From positions 1 to 64,000 of the forward strand of contig CALRJY020000012.1 of NCBI GenBank assembly GCA_943367715.1: DNA of 64,000 nucleotides, given 5' to 3'. The notes under the pieces were generated by a model that searched no databases, had not been told where the DNA came from, and saw nothing but the letters and a program-made list of their open reading frames with translations. A program made the position numbers and the translations under genes. Origin of the DNA: JAEYXS01 sp943367715 (GTDB taxonomy: Bacteria; Verrucomicrobiota; Verrucomicrobiia; Limisphaerales; JAEYXS01). Positions 11,701 to 19,600 of this stretch are shown here, in pieces (the first letter of the stretch is position 1; every line of letters begins with the position of its first letter).

Positions 11701-11892
11701 GAAAAATGCATCGTTGGAGGAATTCCCTGTTGAAGCCAGATCCGCACCGTCGAAGGTTTCCACCATCGCAGCCGACGACAATTCACCGCCGACCAGGCCA
11801 CTTGCGGCCAAAGCTAGCGGATCTGCTGACAGGAGTACGCGCTGTTCAAGCGACTCCAGCAGATAAGAACTCGTTTTTTGCGAATGGTTCAA
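1..11892 (-). CDS. LEPR-XLL giant protein with haemagglutinin-like repeats, 3' end outside window
   Basis: An open frame of about 3,964 codons runs from a TTG at 11,890-11,892 to the left edge with no stop. TTG is preferred because an in-frame TAA lies three codons upstream (11,902-11,904), no ATG or GTG occurs between them, and the first ATG (11,764-11,766) falls after the conserved N-terminal motif. The protein would begin MNHSQKTSSYLLES and continue into LEQRVLLSAD (11,821-11,850). Next come a domain paralogous to the C-terminus of the upstream gene (10,440-11,600), a beta-helix segment (9,400-10,430), two TTAxxIVxAIN modules (8,810-9,385), and about 13 tandem units of ~226 residues (1-8,700). 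The units read GNIRY-A-V-GLNAG-G-VSV-A--GSITDGGD, resembling filamentous-haemagglutinin-type right-handed beta helices. I saw no cysteine. It lies 190 bases downstream of the larger gene on the same strand, so co-transcription is plausible. A surface adhesin is the likely role; the C-terminus is not visible. Confidence 0.88.
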   Translation of the reverse strand, partial: MNHSQKTSSYLLESLEQRVLLSADPLALAASGLVGGELSSAAMVETFDGADLASTGNSSNDAFFGLGSQDLGSEEITGLALQVPVEAELISSEDATDELPAGALILGSGANSSLRSDSASTGDDEHFRVEKVADKYLVSYLQDGQLLGTQEFSDVTAIYFDGGAGDDILEIGAGVDVAVIAHGGAGDDVLKLVETDASVTVSNGQVQSAGEAAASFDGFESLDLDAAGGSVTVSEKLELADTLKISADSLELQAGLEAGTIDLTVTDSLVVTQPASLADGLGDLILLQADSLRIEHGGGVGSADQPVYTQVEALEVIAADGTNGGVYVAELDGLTISGIQTNGGDVSILNLSGELVVAEDGIDAGGGDVVLTTETIDIQAPVQSWYQGIAGGSDLLRGTLVLQPLSAFQTIGVGEGAAGAFNLSGAELDFINTGFGTDGSIEGITIGRADGRHAIEVGTYTFKDSITLRSPMVPGSIHVVGVIGTMEGALKRFIGAHSTTVLLNNSYTDGTNDLYEDSVRVGAGLDVLINTGPLSGDVIIQGNLDGATGLDALTESLTIYAGGNVTIEGSVGSDVALRDLTIVAGGSVTIKGSINVTGSFRVLKAGALVHFNSVSGNLTAGTVDITSAANIIFEGAVTTTTAGPTLKVSTNSVDGNVTFKAALVAAGNVLVASGNTALFVGAVNVTGALTQTLGTGTTTFQSTVIAGGISITTSDVIFNTSVSVALDMVLTADEITLSGAAGSVTSTGIDTSTIYLRPSSSVIPIKLGIAAGSNPGVLDLSNDELAALNTRFKEVRIGWDGAAMTPVALQLAALTVITSGGSDLTAATAQILSPTTGNDLVFTARTGGVASNGVLVRIENDNTIVTDVATARYFAGTKILLIKVKLNVTTAATVLAEVNSNTINDATGLAFGAGTNPVIASNGTDYGTGTGKFVTVISEKLAGGTDAVSASVILPISGTGVNDISFLGDVAGAAANGVTIALLNSDVAAVDAQYNTGTKVLTILARLSASPLGVAHTSAEIVTAVNAVATFPLTASVVAAETQTSGDMEIGQTTINNPSLFFARSITHLGDLTVTDKVTFKSLYGGIDAPGIATVNTTDLVVEATGGVRLNTNVSTVSAGNAANGSIVITEASLISVNKLSTVNGHISLFTTTGNIVVASAGTGVTAVGGNIILRAFDSIQQDDVVTAAGGDISVQSLTGSITMTTGVATTSNNGDIRYAAGTSMTLSTLNAGTGSVSLVASNGAVLAQTGTGGNVTAVSLRLEATGNIGADADALEISVDTVAGQIGGSFFLSESDGITIGTVTVTVQYWNSNLSLTDVTDVAFSGLKTTAGGAIVLDAVLGGLTVNQSVNANGAGNIRLTALEALRNLAVNALVISGTGHISLLAGQSITQAAAGDITTVGGTIDLEATTGSITMIDGALTQSAGGNIRYRAATDVVIAGLNAGAGLVSVTAVGNSITDAGDADREVIASALRLLAGVGVGTGLNALEIAVTTLAVSAGSGGIYLLEDDTITVDTVGPVTVNRVQSSGAVTVPTQQTSAALSDLTATGAGNIVLRTTNGSITINEGTVPAGGTGVTTASGNILLQTLLAASNDDDLNLNAAVVSTSGSISLIANQSVIQAAAGDVQTGSTGTIDVEALNGSITMTDGALTATAGGNIRYRASVDIRLGGLNAVAGAVSVRTTTGSILDNGDTHKDVVAGNLRLQAGGTTGGAGNGSDLLDIVVSTVAGTAVGGGIFLADDDAVTVGTVADITVNRVDLNGATLVPSQQTDLALSGLVTTAGNGRVVMITLNGSLLVSQVVTAHGSGNILLQSGTSQVPVVVNDKDITLDAAVTSGTGRISVLANRHVFQNAAGDITSTTTNGTIDVEAINGSLTMADGALSKTGGNIRYKAASNVVVGGLDAGTASVSIVATGGNITDGGDAHKDVIAANARLVAGGSVGASGNHLDTAVVVIAAQSSGTGIYLTDDNDVTVGLVGIVAVGRVRSTGSTVNEQDAALSGETTLLNNGNIVQTTLAGTLTISQSIVAHGSGNILLAAGGTDADVAINNPVVTTSGNITVTATRDVLQAATGDLSTSTGTIDVEAFNGSASMTDGATATAAGGIRYQAKLDVAVGGLDAGTGKVAIKADRDIIDNGDADKDIIAANVWLLAGNAIGSSGNLLDITVTTIAAQSGAGGIFVTEDTDLIVGTVTGLQVQRVGDDGDVDPYPAVADSALSGLVTVSLTGGSIIVFTLNGSVTLSQLVSAAAAGNILLQSRTTGANDKDVAVLAGVISATGSITILANRNVSQSATGDIATGGTGTVDVEAQNGFISMTDGATAVTAGGNVRYKAAGNVLVTGVDAGAGDVSVVSTTASISGSASNVVDVTGDEVRFVAAVSVGSGTNHLQIAANELAARASGDGALGNGVFVTDAGVVAVDSVGLVAVNRVQSTGGVSPEQDAAVLNGVATLVSNGKIVVGTSAGNLTVNQAVSAHGTGNILLSAGTGGNLALNAAVSSTSGSISVLAAAGITQVAAGDITTGAATIDVEALGGSIVMSTGALTQTTAGNIRYKASASVALAALNATTAFVSVTATSGAITDGGGADKDIRAARAILTANTGVGVAADHLDVDVTLLAGRTVSGGFFVSDDNAVTIDTVAAITVNRVDLDGTTPGGLAQTDAAVSGVRVTGSGDLILVTLNGLLTVNQAVAVDVAGNVRLSAQTTGSNDKDLAINAAVSTTSGNLSVVANRNLTQAITGDLSVGGIGTIDVEAVNGSITVTATGADSGTAFTAGGNIRYKAATSVALTGLNAGAGFVSVVATTGSVTDAGDFVKDIRAAKAQITGIGIGTGSAHLDTAVNVLAARATTGGIFVSDEDALTVDTVEAMAVSRFNINGTSTAINITALEDVLTTGTAGGSIVLIALDGDLTVNDGTIVADGVGVSASDFGNIRLESRRTTGLNDKSIFLNALVRSTGGRITVLANGSITQAAAGDITTSSTIDVEAQNGSITMVNGAIAQTGGAALRYLAAQSIALGGLNAGTGDVSVTATAGSITDGGDADKDIIAGKARLFAGAGIGAGAAHLDTAIGILAARAGSGGVFVTDDDALTVDAIGAITVSRVAETGLIPGALNQTDAALTEVRTVTSSGGSIVLITLNGTLTLNQAVVADGDGNIRLEARTTLTNDKDVLIHAALQSGTGDLTVLANRLIDQSVVGDVTTGGGSIDFDALNGAITMDNGALTQSGGGNIRYLAALGVKVGGLDATTTGNVSITATGGSITDGGDAHKDVSAGTVRLKALTGIGELTNALDLAVTTVAAEAGSGGIYLQEDNDIAIGTVALIAVNRVGTDAGTGGAQQTSAAMSDLVTLAGNGNIVLQTVNGSIVVNDGTVTVDFVGVRADGSGNILLESKSVGTNDKDVTLNAGIISVTGSISVIANNSVFQMAAATLTTGGSGTIDVEAGKGSVTMTNGARAVTAGGSIRYKAEVSVTISGLDAVTGNVSLIATTGSVIDAGDARRDIIASGLRISAGYGVAEGNALDTEVTTLSARAKAGGVHINELNDLIVGDTVVTVNRILTTGLPSALEDTLQSDVNTVANDGVIVIVTGGNLTIDDGTGGTSGSGISADGVGAVALISNGSSTKITLNTDVKSVTGSISVWASGDVELTAGADMITGGTGTIDVSAGGSVLLSVTSNLTAGSGDIRVQAGVDVLLGGVVSTTGDVGVTAVTGVITDRDADGNAGAVDIIAAGLRLLADDGIGLGTEAIELTVTTLTAKTVTSGGIYLRETNGLVVDDVAVSVQRVGVTGGTATFPVVTDTQSDVVTMDGDMVIVVALGDLVLHDGTASDDNVSVSAGGAGNVRLETLSGNILADEDVKSGSGNISVVASGNVELTAGADVITSQTGSVDVSAGGSVLLSVTSNLTAGSGDIRVQAGVDVLLGGVISTTGDVGVTAVTGVITDRDADGNAGAVDIIAAGLRLLADDGIGLGTEA
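8810..9385 (-). repeat. Two TTAxxIVxAIN modules in the downstream protein
   Basis: Two ~65-residue modules occupy about 9,200-9,385 and 8,810-9,020. The first begins LVFTARTGGVASNGVLV and ends VTTAATVLAEVN; the second ends HTSAEIVTAVNAV. Both follow the pattern N-x-V-x-I/V-x(5)-D-x(8)-Y-x(3)-TK-x-L-x-I-x(10)-T-A-x(2)-I/V-x(2)-V-N. The same module occurs about twelve times in the upstream protein, mostly at 15,390-21,150. The function is unknown; the final TTAxxIVxAIN resembles the IN motif of flagellin/hook proteins, but homology is not shown. Confidence 0.7.
9400..10430 (-). other. Beta-helix segment of the downstream protein
   Basis: Short G-N-V-T-I/V-x-G strand repeats such as GNVTIEGSVGSDVAL and GSVTIKGSINVTGSF suggest a right-handed beta solenoid. 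Near 9,500-9,630 a second LRP-x(5)-IxLG-x(8)-LDLSNDELAAL-x(6)-VRIG element appears, a degenerate version of the IGVG/ELDFI/IGR motif in the shared domain. No binding or catalytic residues are recognisable. Confidence 0.65.
10440..11600 (-). other. N-terminal beta-helix domain shared with the end of the upstream protein
   Basis: Collinear with 12,130-13,660 of the upstream gene. Shared landmarks in order are IYFDGG-GDD-LEI, AHGGAGDD (AYGGAGND upstream), LQAGLEA, VTQPASLADGLG, VYVAELDGLTI, NLSGELVVA, RGTLVLQPL-AFQ-IGVG, LSGAELDFI-NGF, IGR-DGRH-I-VGTY-F-DS-T-R-P-VPG and VVGV--TM--A--RFIG. This copy lacks about 90 residues of RTX sequence present upstream, and it continues into more beta helix where the upstream protein stops. 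The LxLxP...IGxG...LSxAEL...IxIGR motif is common in haemagglutinin-like surface proteins. Confidence 0.85.
11821..11862 (-). other. LEPR-XLL-type N-terminal motif
   Basis: Codons 11-24 of the downstream gene read LLESLEQRVLLSAD. This matches the LEPR-XLL signature (L-E-P/Q-R-x-L-L-S-A/G-D) found near the N-terminus of large repetitive proteins in Planctomycetes, Verrucomicrobia and some Proteobacteria. It anchors the reading frame and the start choice. Its role, presumably in export or anchoring, is not established by the sequence. Confidence 0.8.
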
Positions 11893-12082
11893 AGCAGAAG
11901 CTTATTGTGTCTCGTTGGCAGCTGAACCGCCCTTGTGATAACGGCCCGCAGAATCAGAAACAAGTAATTTCAAAATAAGTTCACACATTGCCGCCGTTTT
12001 ATTTCTACCAGCCCTATTTTGCTCTCTATTCGACTCGTTCATCTTCTTTTTTCTTTCTGGCAAATTCGACCTTTTGCCATTT
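11893..12082 (-). other. Intergenic spacer between the two giant genes
   Basis: This AT-rich stretch is the only non-coding DNA in the window. It has a purine-rich run (rc GAAAGAAAAAAGAAG, about 12,043-12,057) directly before an ATG at 12,040-12,042. That ATG opens a 46-codon frame ending at TAA 11,902, in the same frame as the downstream giant gene. This small frame uses AGA, AGG, TTA and TCA, codons nearly absent from both neighbours, so it is probably not a gene. I see no clear hairpin terminator, no convincing -35/-10 pair and no good Shine-Dalgarno sequence before the TTG at 11,892. Confidence 0.7.
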
Positions 12083-13660
12083 TTACGGACTTCCGTTACT
12101 TGCCGATCCGATAAAGCGGATACGGGCCTCACCCATGGTGCTCATCACACCCACCACATACATCGCACCCGGCACCTGCGGAGCGCGCATCGTGACCGAG
12201 TCTTGGAACGCATACGTGCCGATCTGGATGATGTGACGTCCATCCATACGGCCGATCGCAATGCCGTCATAGCTGCCCTCGGTCGTGTCACCAAAGCCGT
12301 TGATGATGAAGTCCATCTCCGTGCCGGTCAGGTTGAACACGCCCGCAGCACCCACACCTACCCCGATGCTCTGGAAGGCGTTCAACGGTTGCAGCACCAA
12401 GGTGCCGCGCTGGGCATCACTGCCACCCGTCACACTCTGGTACCAGCTCCGGACCTGCGCCTGGATGTTGATGAGGTCCGTGGTCAGCACGATGCTGCCG
12501 CCGCCAGCCTCGATACCATTGCCAGCCACGACCAGCTCACCCGTCAGGTTGAGCACGCTGATGTTGCCGCCCAGGGTCTTGATGCCGCTCTGGCTTTCAC
12601 CGGCGCTCACCACATCACCGATCGTCAGACCATCGAGTTCCACGATATACACGCCGCTGGTGTTGCTGTTCACGCCGTCCGTGATGATCTCCAGCGTATC
12701 CACCTGGATATACAGCGGCAGCACATCCGTGCCCACGCCGCCATCGTGCAAGATGCGCAGACCTTCCGCCTTCACCAGAATCATCTCGCCCAAGCCGTCA
12801 GCCAACGAAGCCGGTTGCGTGACGAGCAACGGACTGGCGATATCCAGCACCACCGTCTGGGCTTCCAAGCCAGCCTGCAGATCCAACGTACCGGTCTTGA
12901 TCCGCAACAGGCCGTCCACTTGCACCTTGTCCAGCACGCGGACCACACCGTCGTCAACATCCACGTCCAGCTTGTTGAAGCCGCTGAAGTAAACCGGGTT
13001 TTCGCTGCCACGTTGGACACTGCCATTCCTGATGCTGATCTCTTCACCCGGCTGCACGATCTGCAACAGGCGGTCACCCGTGGAGTTCGGATTCGCCAAG
13101 AAGTTTTCGATGCGGTTGCCCGAGTGCGTCACCACGTTCGCACCGGAAGTCGTGCTGGTCGCCAGCAGCACCGTCAGGTCCACATTGCCCACGCCCGTCA
13201 GGTCGAGCGTATCATTACCCTCGTTCTCGAACTCGATGATGCTGTCCAAGCCCCAATTGGCACCCACCACATAACGGTCATCACCCAAACCACCGATCAT
13301 GGTGTCTGGCGCGGTGGTGCCGATCAGCACGTCGTTACCCGCACCGCCTTGCAGGATATTGCCTGCCGCAGCCTTGCCACCTTGCAAACGGTCATTGCCC
13401 GCGCCGCCGTAGGCGATGACTTTCACATCTACACTGGCGGCATCGATTTCCAGCACATCGTCACCCTCGCCACCATCGAAGTAGATACCCGTGATACCTG
13501 TGTAATTTTCGGTACTGATCACCAGACCATCGCGCAGGAAGGTCACCACGTAGTCAGAACCGACCTTCGCTACCCGATAGTGCTCACCGATGTCCGCCGC
13601 ACCGATCGTATCGAGGCGGTTGGCCGCATGAGCACCAGCACTCAGGATCAAGGTGCCGAT
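12083..13660 (-). other. C-terminal domain of the upstream protein, paralogous to the downstream N-terminus
   Basis: From IGEHYRVAKVGSDYVVTFL to the end (GEARIRFIG then SASNGSP). It includes a ~90-residue RTX insertion (GGAGNDVLIGTTAPDTMIGG) missing from the downstream copy. The region from GLLRIKTGTLDLQAGLEA onward aligns element by element with 10,440-11,300. Identity ends at RFIG; seven more residues follow before the stop. No known sorting tail is present. Confidence 0.85.
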
Positions 13661-16600
13661 CGGCAGGATATCCACGACACCATCCGAGGAGGTCACCGTC
13701 TTCGGCGCCGACAACTGCTGACCGAGGCGCGTGCCGCCGATGACCGGCGTGCTGCCGTTCACGCTCAGGAACACCAGCTTGCCCATCTTCGAGATCACAT
13801 CGAAGTAGGTCGTATCGGCAAACGTGTTATTATCCAGGCTGACGCCCAGCAGCGAACCGGCGATCTGTTGGTCACCCAGTGCCGCAATGTTGGAAGTGCC
13901 GCCATTGCCATCCATCACGAAGTAGCGGAGATGCTTCATCCCCACGGCAGCTCCCGTCACTGCATCCGTGCCTGGAATCAACTCATCCAGATTGCCGATG
14001 ATGTTGCCGCTCAGGTTCAGGAACTGGAGGTTCGAGAGATAACGCAAACCACGCAGATCGGATATGCCCAGGCCCGAAGCATCCAGGCTCGTCAGGCGGA
14101 ACAAGTCGCTGGCGAATAGCGTGCCATGCGAGAGCAGCTTGTTGTCATACTTCAGGGTCACCGGCATGCCCAAGGCCCGGGCGATTGCCGCGCGCAGCGC
14201 GTCACTGGCGATGAACACTTCCACATCCAACGGACGCGGCTGGATCACCGCATACTCGGACTGGTTAGGATTGGAGCTGCTCTCGCCGGTCGCCAAGTCA
14301 CGGATCTCGAACGGTTCACCGATGTAGAAGTCGATACCGCTGCCGCCGAACAGGCTGTCACCATCGCCATTGCCCATGAGGATGTCCTCGCCTTCGCCAC
14401 CATTCAACGTGTCGCGATCGCTCGACGGATGTGTCGCACCGGCGAACGGAGCCCAAGTCTCAATGTTGTAGAACAGGTTGCCATTCAGGCCCGAAGCGGT
14501 CTGCAACGCATTGCCGTTGTTGAAGTAGATGGAGCGGCCCGCGCCCGCCAGGTTCTTGATCTCTCCTGAGCCCAGGAAATACTGCTCGGACACATCGCTC
14601 GTGGCCGCCACGCGGCGGATGCTCGACAAGTTGTCGCGGAAGTAGAGCGTATTCTGCACCACCGTCAGCGAATCGATAACGCCCGTGGAGCTATAGACCA
14701 GCTTCGCCGCGTAACCTTCGGTGTTGTCCAGAATGCGCCAGAGCTGCTGGCCGGCACCCGGTGAATCCACCACGAGGAAGAGCACGCCGTCGATCTTCAC
14801 ACTGCGCTCGGTGGTGCGGCTGCCCAGGGTGATGTAGCTGGTGGATTCGATATCATTCATCTCCGTCACCGGTCCGCTGAAGCTGCGGATATAGTGAGTG
14901 ATCTGCGAGCCATCCGCTTGCACGTAGCTGGCCCAGAGATCAGACGTATTGTCCGGCGTGTGCTCAATGATGAGATACAGACGCCCGCCTGCCGCGTGCA
15001 TCGATTGCACCTCGCCAGACAACGTGCTCAACTGATGATAAGCCACCGAGCCATCGGCATTCTTCACCGACTTCCACAAGCTCGGGGCCGTGGTATTGTT
15101 CGCCACGAAATACAGCTCGTCACCCACTGCCGTGAGGTGTGTCACCGTTCCCGGCAGTTCGTTCAACACCCGCTCAGCACTGTTGCCCACCGCGCGCCAC
15201 AGTTCGCTGACACCCGAGCTGTTCTTCACGATGAAGTAGATTGTGCTGCGAACAATGGTCAGGCTGTTGGTCGCATTGAAGTTCAGTGTCCGCTGGCTGA
15301 TGTTCGCGCTCTGTTCCACGGTATAAACCACGCCTGTGCCGTCGTTCAGGATCTCGATCGAACGGTCAATCGTGCCGGTGAACAGGCCGGTCGCGGCGAG
15401 CGCCAGGATGATCTCGTCAGCCGTGGTCACTCCGCCTTGGATGTCGATAGTCAGCGTCTTCGGTCCCGCCGCATAGGTCGCCGTGGCCGTGCCGTCATTG
15501 ATGGCACCCGTATCCACCAGCTTGATGATCGTATTATTGTAGAGCAGACCGTTCAGGCGGTCGCCCGCGATGACCAGATCATTGTTGGTGCCCGGCAGGC
15601 GCAACGCAGCCTTGGCGCTGACACCCAGCACCCCACCAGTGGAAACCACACCATTTGATCCGCTGATCCCCAAACCGATCATCCCCAGTCCGCTTTCACC
15701 GAGCTCCAACTGGGCATTCCAATCATTCAACGCATCGATGGCCGCCACGATGCTTGCCGCCGTCGCCGTCACCTGACCATCGCTATCACCGATCCGCACC
15801 TTGATGGTGGTGCCGTCGTAATCAGCGAGCACCACACCTTCAGCCAGTTCCTCTTCCAGATCGGAATCATCCATGAAGATCAGCGACTTGCCGTTCCAGA
15901 CCGCGCCATCCGCTTCCGCCTTGATGATGATATTGTTGTCGCTGCCCGTCGGCTGGACCGTGAAGGTCGCATAACCGGCATTCACACCGCCCGTGATGGT
16001 CACCTGCACCTGCGTGAACAGGGATGATACGGCACCGTTCAACATCACCGCAAAGCCGAACAGGGCATTCACCGCCGTCTCAATCGTGGCAGCGGTGGTC
16101 AGCGTCATGTTGAGACGGATGGTCAGCACATCCTCCGCAAAGCTGACTGTGGCCGTATCGGTAGTGATCGCCGCATCGTTCACGATCCGCACTTGGAACT
16201 GCGCGCCCACGGTGAGCATATCCGCTTCACCCGGCAAGGTGGCGCTCAGGATGGTACCGACCGTGGTCCCATCGCTGCGCCAGAGTTCATAAGCCGCGCC
16301 ATTGCGCACCGTGAAATACAGCACCGAATTGGCCGCACCGAGGAGATCAGGCGCAGTGGTCCCCACCGGCAGTGACGCGATAAGCACGCCTGCCTCACCC
16401 AATCCGCCCGTGCCCGCTGCCCAGGAGCTCTTCCACAATTCCACCCGGCCCGCCACCGTGTTGTAAACCGCATAGAAGAGACTGCCGTTCAGGCTCACCG
16501 CGCTGCCCGCCTGTTGCGATCCGCTGAAGATCTCCGTCAGCGACGGCGTGAAGATGCCTGTACCCTCGCTGTAGTAAAGGCGGCCGGCATCCGTGAAATA

Positions 16601-19600
16601 TAGGCGACCGGTCACCGCCGTGAAGTCCGCGGCCGAGGTCAGCGCGCTGGAGACCTGCGTCACCGTCATCACCGCGCGCCAGTCGGCCAGCAGATTGATG
16701 GCGGCGACGACTTGCGCTGCCTTCGTCACACCGCTCTTCACCTTGATGGTCAGCGTCGTGCCATCGTAGCTCGCCACGGCGGAACCGTCAGTGATGCTGC
16801 CATCATCAACGATGTCGATATGCTTGCCGTTCGAGCCTGCTCCCACGACCTTGCTCTCCACCAGTATCTCGTTATTGGCACCCGTCAGGCTCAGGATGGC
16901 ATAGGCCAAGGTGGTCGGATCGCCGTTGTTGGTGTCCACCGTGTACGGAGCCGTGACGACGCCCGTTCCGTCTTCCGTCACCATCAAGGCATTCGTGCCC
17001 ACCGTGAAGAACATCCGGCTGCCCACCACCGTGAGGTTTTGCACGATTCCGGCATAACCCGTTCCCACGATGCGGCCAGCCACACCATTGGCCACGCGCC
17101 AGATCTCGCTCAAACCACCCACCGTCTTAACAAACACCAAGGTGCCATTGAGATTGGTGAGCTTGGTGGCTGCACTGATGCTGGAACCATCCGCACCCAG
17201 CACTTCCACTGCGTTATTACCCACCGCGCGCCAGAGTTTGCTGCCATCCGTCAGGTAAACGATACCGCCCACATCCACGATTTCCGTGGCCTCCGGCAGA
17301 TTCCGGTCATCCGGCGTGGAGACATTGTCCGGCGTGGTCTCACCAAACGGACTGTAGAGACGCAGATAATAAGTGCCCGCCTTCACCTTGCGCAGGTCGA
17401 TCAAGGACTGGCTTTCAGCCACCCGGCGGCCATCTTCCGTATAGAGGTCAGCCAGCACGCCGAGCTGTTCCGCCGTCCGTACTTCCAGCCAGCTTCCGTC
17501 ATCCGGGTTGTCACGCAGGCTCAGGATGGAGAACTGTTCCGTGAGGCCCGAGAGCCGGACGGTGATGCGCGTAAAGCCACGCAGCAAGGCCATCCGCACC
17601 GCATCTGTCAGATCGACCGCCGCAGCACCCGCTTGGGATATACCAGAGAGGATGACCTGCAGTTCCGACTCATCACCCGCCGTCACATCCCCATCACCCT
17701 CCACACCGAGCAACTCCCAACGGAACGACGGCAGCGTGCCTTCTGTGAGCGTATCGATCTGCACGGCCACACCTGCAGCCACACGCCAGAGTTCCATGTC
17801 CGGCATGGTGAACACCACAAACGAACCGACCGTCATCAATCCAGTCGGACTCAGCAGCTCGGTATTGGTGCCGGTCGAACGACGTATCTCGCTGTGGACT
17901 GTGCCATTGAATTGATAAAGCTTGGCCGCTCCGCTGCGGCTGCCCGAGGTGTAGTAGAGGTTGCTGCCAGCCGCGGCCATTTCCCGGATGGTTTCGTTCT
18001 CATGGACCGTGGCCGTCACCTCGCTGACCGTCGTGCCGTTATAGACCCACAGGCTGGATTGGCCGCTGGTTTCCACTGTGTAGTAGAAGTTGCCGCCCAT
18101 CGTGACGCCCAGTGCCGCCACGCCGTTGTCCACCGCGGTGGCATGCTGGTTGGTGGAGAGGTCCGTGATGTTACCGCTGGCGTCCAGCTTGTAGAGCACC
18201 TTGCCGCCGGTATTGCCGGTGAAGAACAGGCTGGAACCACCCACCCGGAAGTTGCCCAGGCTCGTCAACGCTTCATTTGGATCAGCACGCAGGGCCTGGC
18301 TGCCCTTGTCCGCCAGCGTTTGCCACACCTGGTTGCCACCCAACGTGAACACCAACGTGTCATTGTATTCGATCAGGTTGCCCGGCTCGGTGACCGCTAC
18401 AAACGACTTCACGCGAGTGACTGGCGTCGGGGTGCTGCCGCTCGTCTTGTAAACCAAGCGGGTGGTATCGCTCGCACCATCCACGAAATACAGCTCCGTG
18501 CCGATCACCGCCAAGGCCGTCTTGCTCAGGTGCGCCAAGGTGACACTCAGATCTACCACCGCCGTTGCCGCCGTCGCAGTCGTGGAAGCATCCAGCTTGA
18601 AGAGCTTGGTGTTACTGCTGCTGTCCACGGCCACAAAGTAGAGCACGGTGCCGATGACTTTGAATTGCTGGAAGCTGCCGGTGGCGACAGTGATTTCAAC
18701 CGGCGCACTGTCCGAAGCGCCCATGCGGTAGAGCTTCGGACTGTTGGTATTGCCCACGAAGAACAGCGTCGTTCCCACCACCGTCATCTGCTGCGGGTTA
18801 TAATTATTACCCGACAGCGCAAACTCCACGATCTTCAGCGGGAACTTGCCGCTGCCCGTCGCCCCTGCTGGGATGCTCGCATCGCGATCCGTGGCGCTGG
18901 CCGTGAAATGGGTGCCGGTGTTGACCTTCGTGACGATATCCGCAGCCGTGGTGGTGTCCGTGATCGTGACGGTGACCGTACCATTCGTATCCGCGGTCAC
19001 GCTGCCCATGGTATAGGTCACATCTAGGACTGTGCCGCGCACATATCTGATCGTCCAACCGGTGATGGTGGAACGGTTCGCCACAAACAGAATGTCGTTA
19101 TGATCCCCAGCCGCCGTCACCACCACTCTTTCATACACCGGCGTGATGCCCAAGGTCGGGGTCGTGCGGGTAACCCCATGAATCACGTCTGAATTTCCAG
19201 CGCCACTGGTGACACTCACGCCCGATACCAAGTTGAGCTTGCTGACCAGCGTCGCCTGAGTGGTCACCCCGTTGTTCATCTGCACGATCAAGTTGTTGCC
19301 GGTGAAGGCGGCCGTTTCAGCCAGACCCGAGCCGTTATCACGGAAGATGATGTTATAGCTGTTAGCCGCTGTGCCAGCCACTGAGGCCGTCACCGTGATC
19401 GGTGTCGAGTTGCCCTTGGGCGTGAAGGTCACGCTGGCCTTCACCGCGTTCGTCGAATCACTGGTTGTCGCATCAGCCGCCAAAGTCTGACCCGCCGTGC
19501 CGGAAGCACCCGAAACGCTGAACTGAGTGAGGAGATTGACGGCGCTGGTGATCGCGTCAGCCGAGGAGCCCCCGCTGTTGACGAAAATCAACAACACCTT

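Noticed and set aside
1..11892. Downstream frame as a pseudogene because it lacks an ATG before its N-terminal motif
   Set aside because: The frame is intact for 3,964 codons, the LEPR-XLL motif is perfect and a TTG is suitably placed, so a non-ATG start is simpler.
11902..12132. Minus-strand 76-codon frame starting at GTG 12,132
   Set aside because: Its first part overlaps the upstream gene's end in another frame and the rest is AT-rich spacer with foreign codon use.
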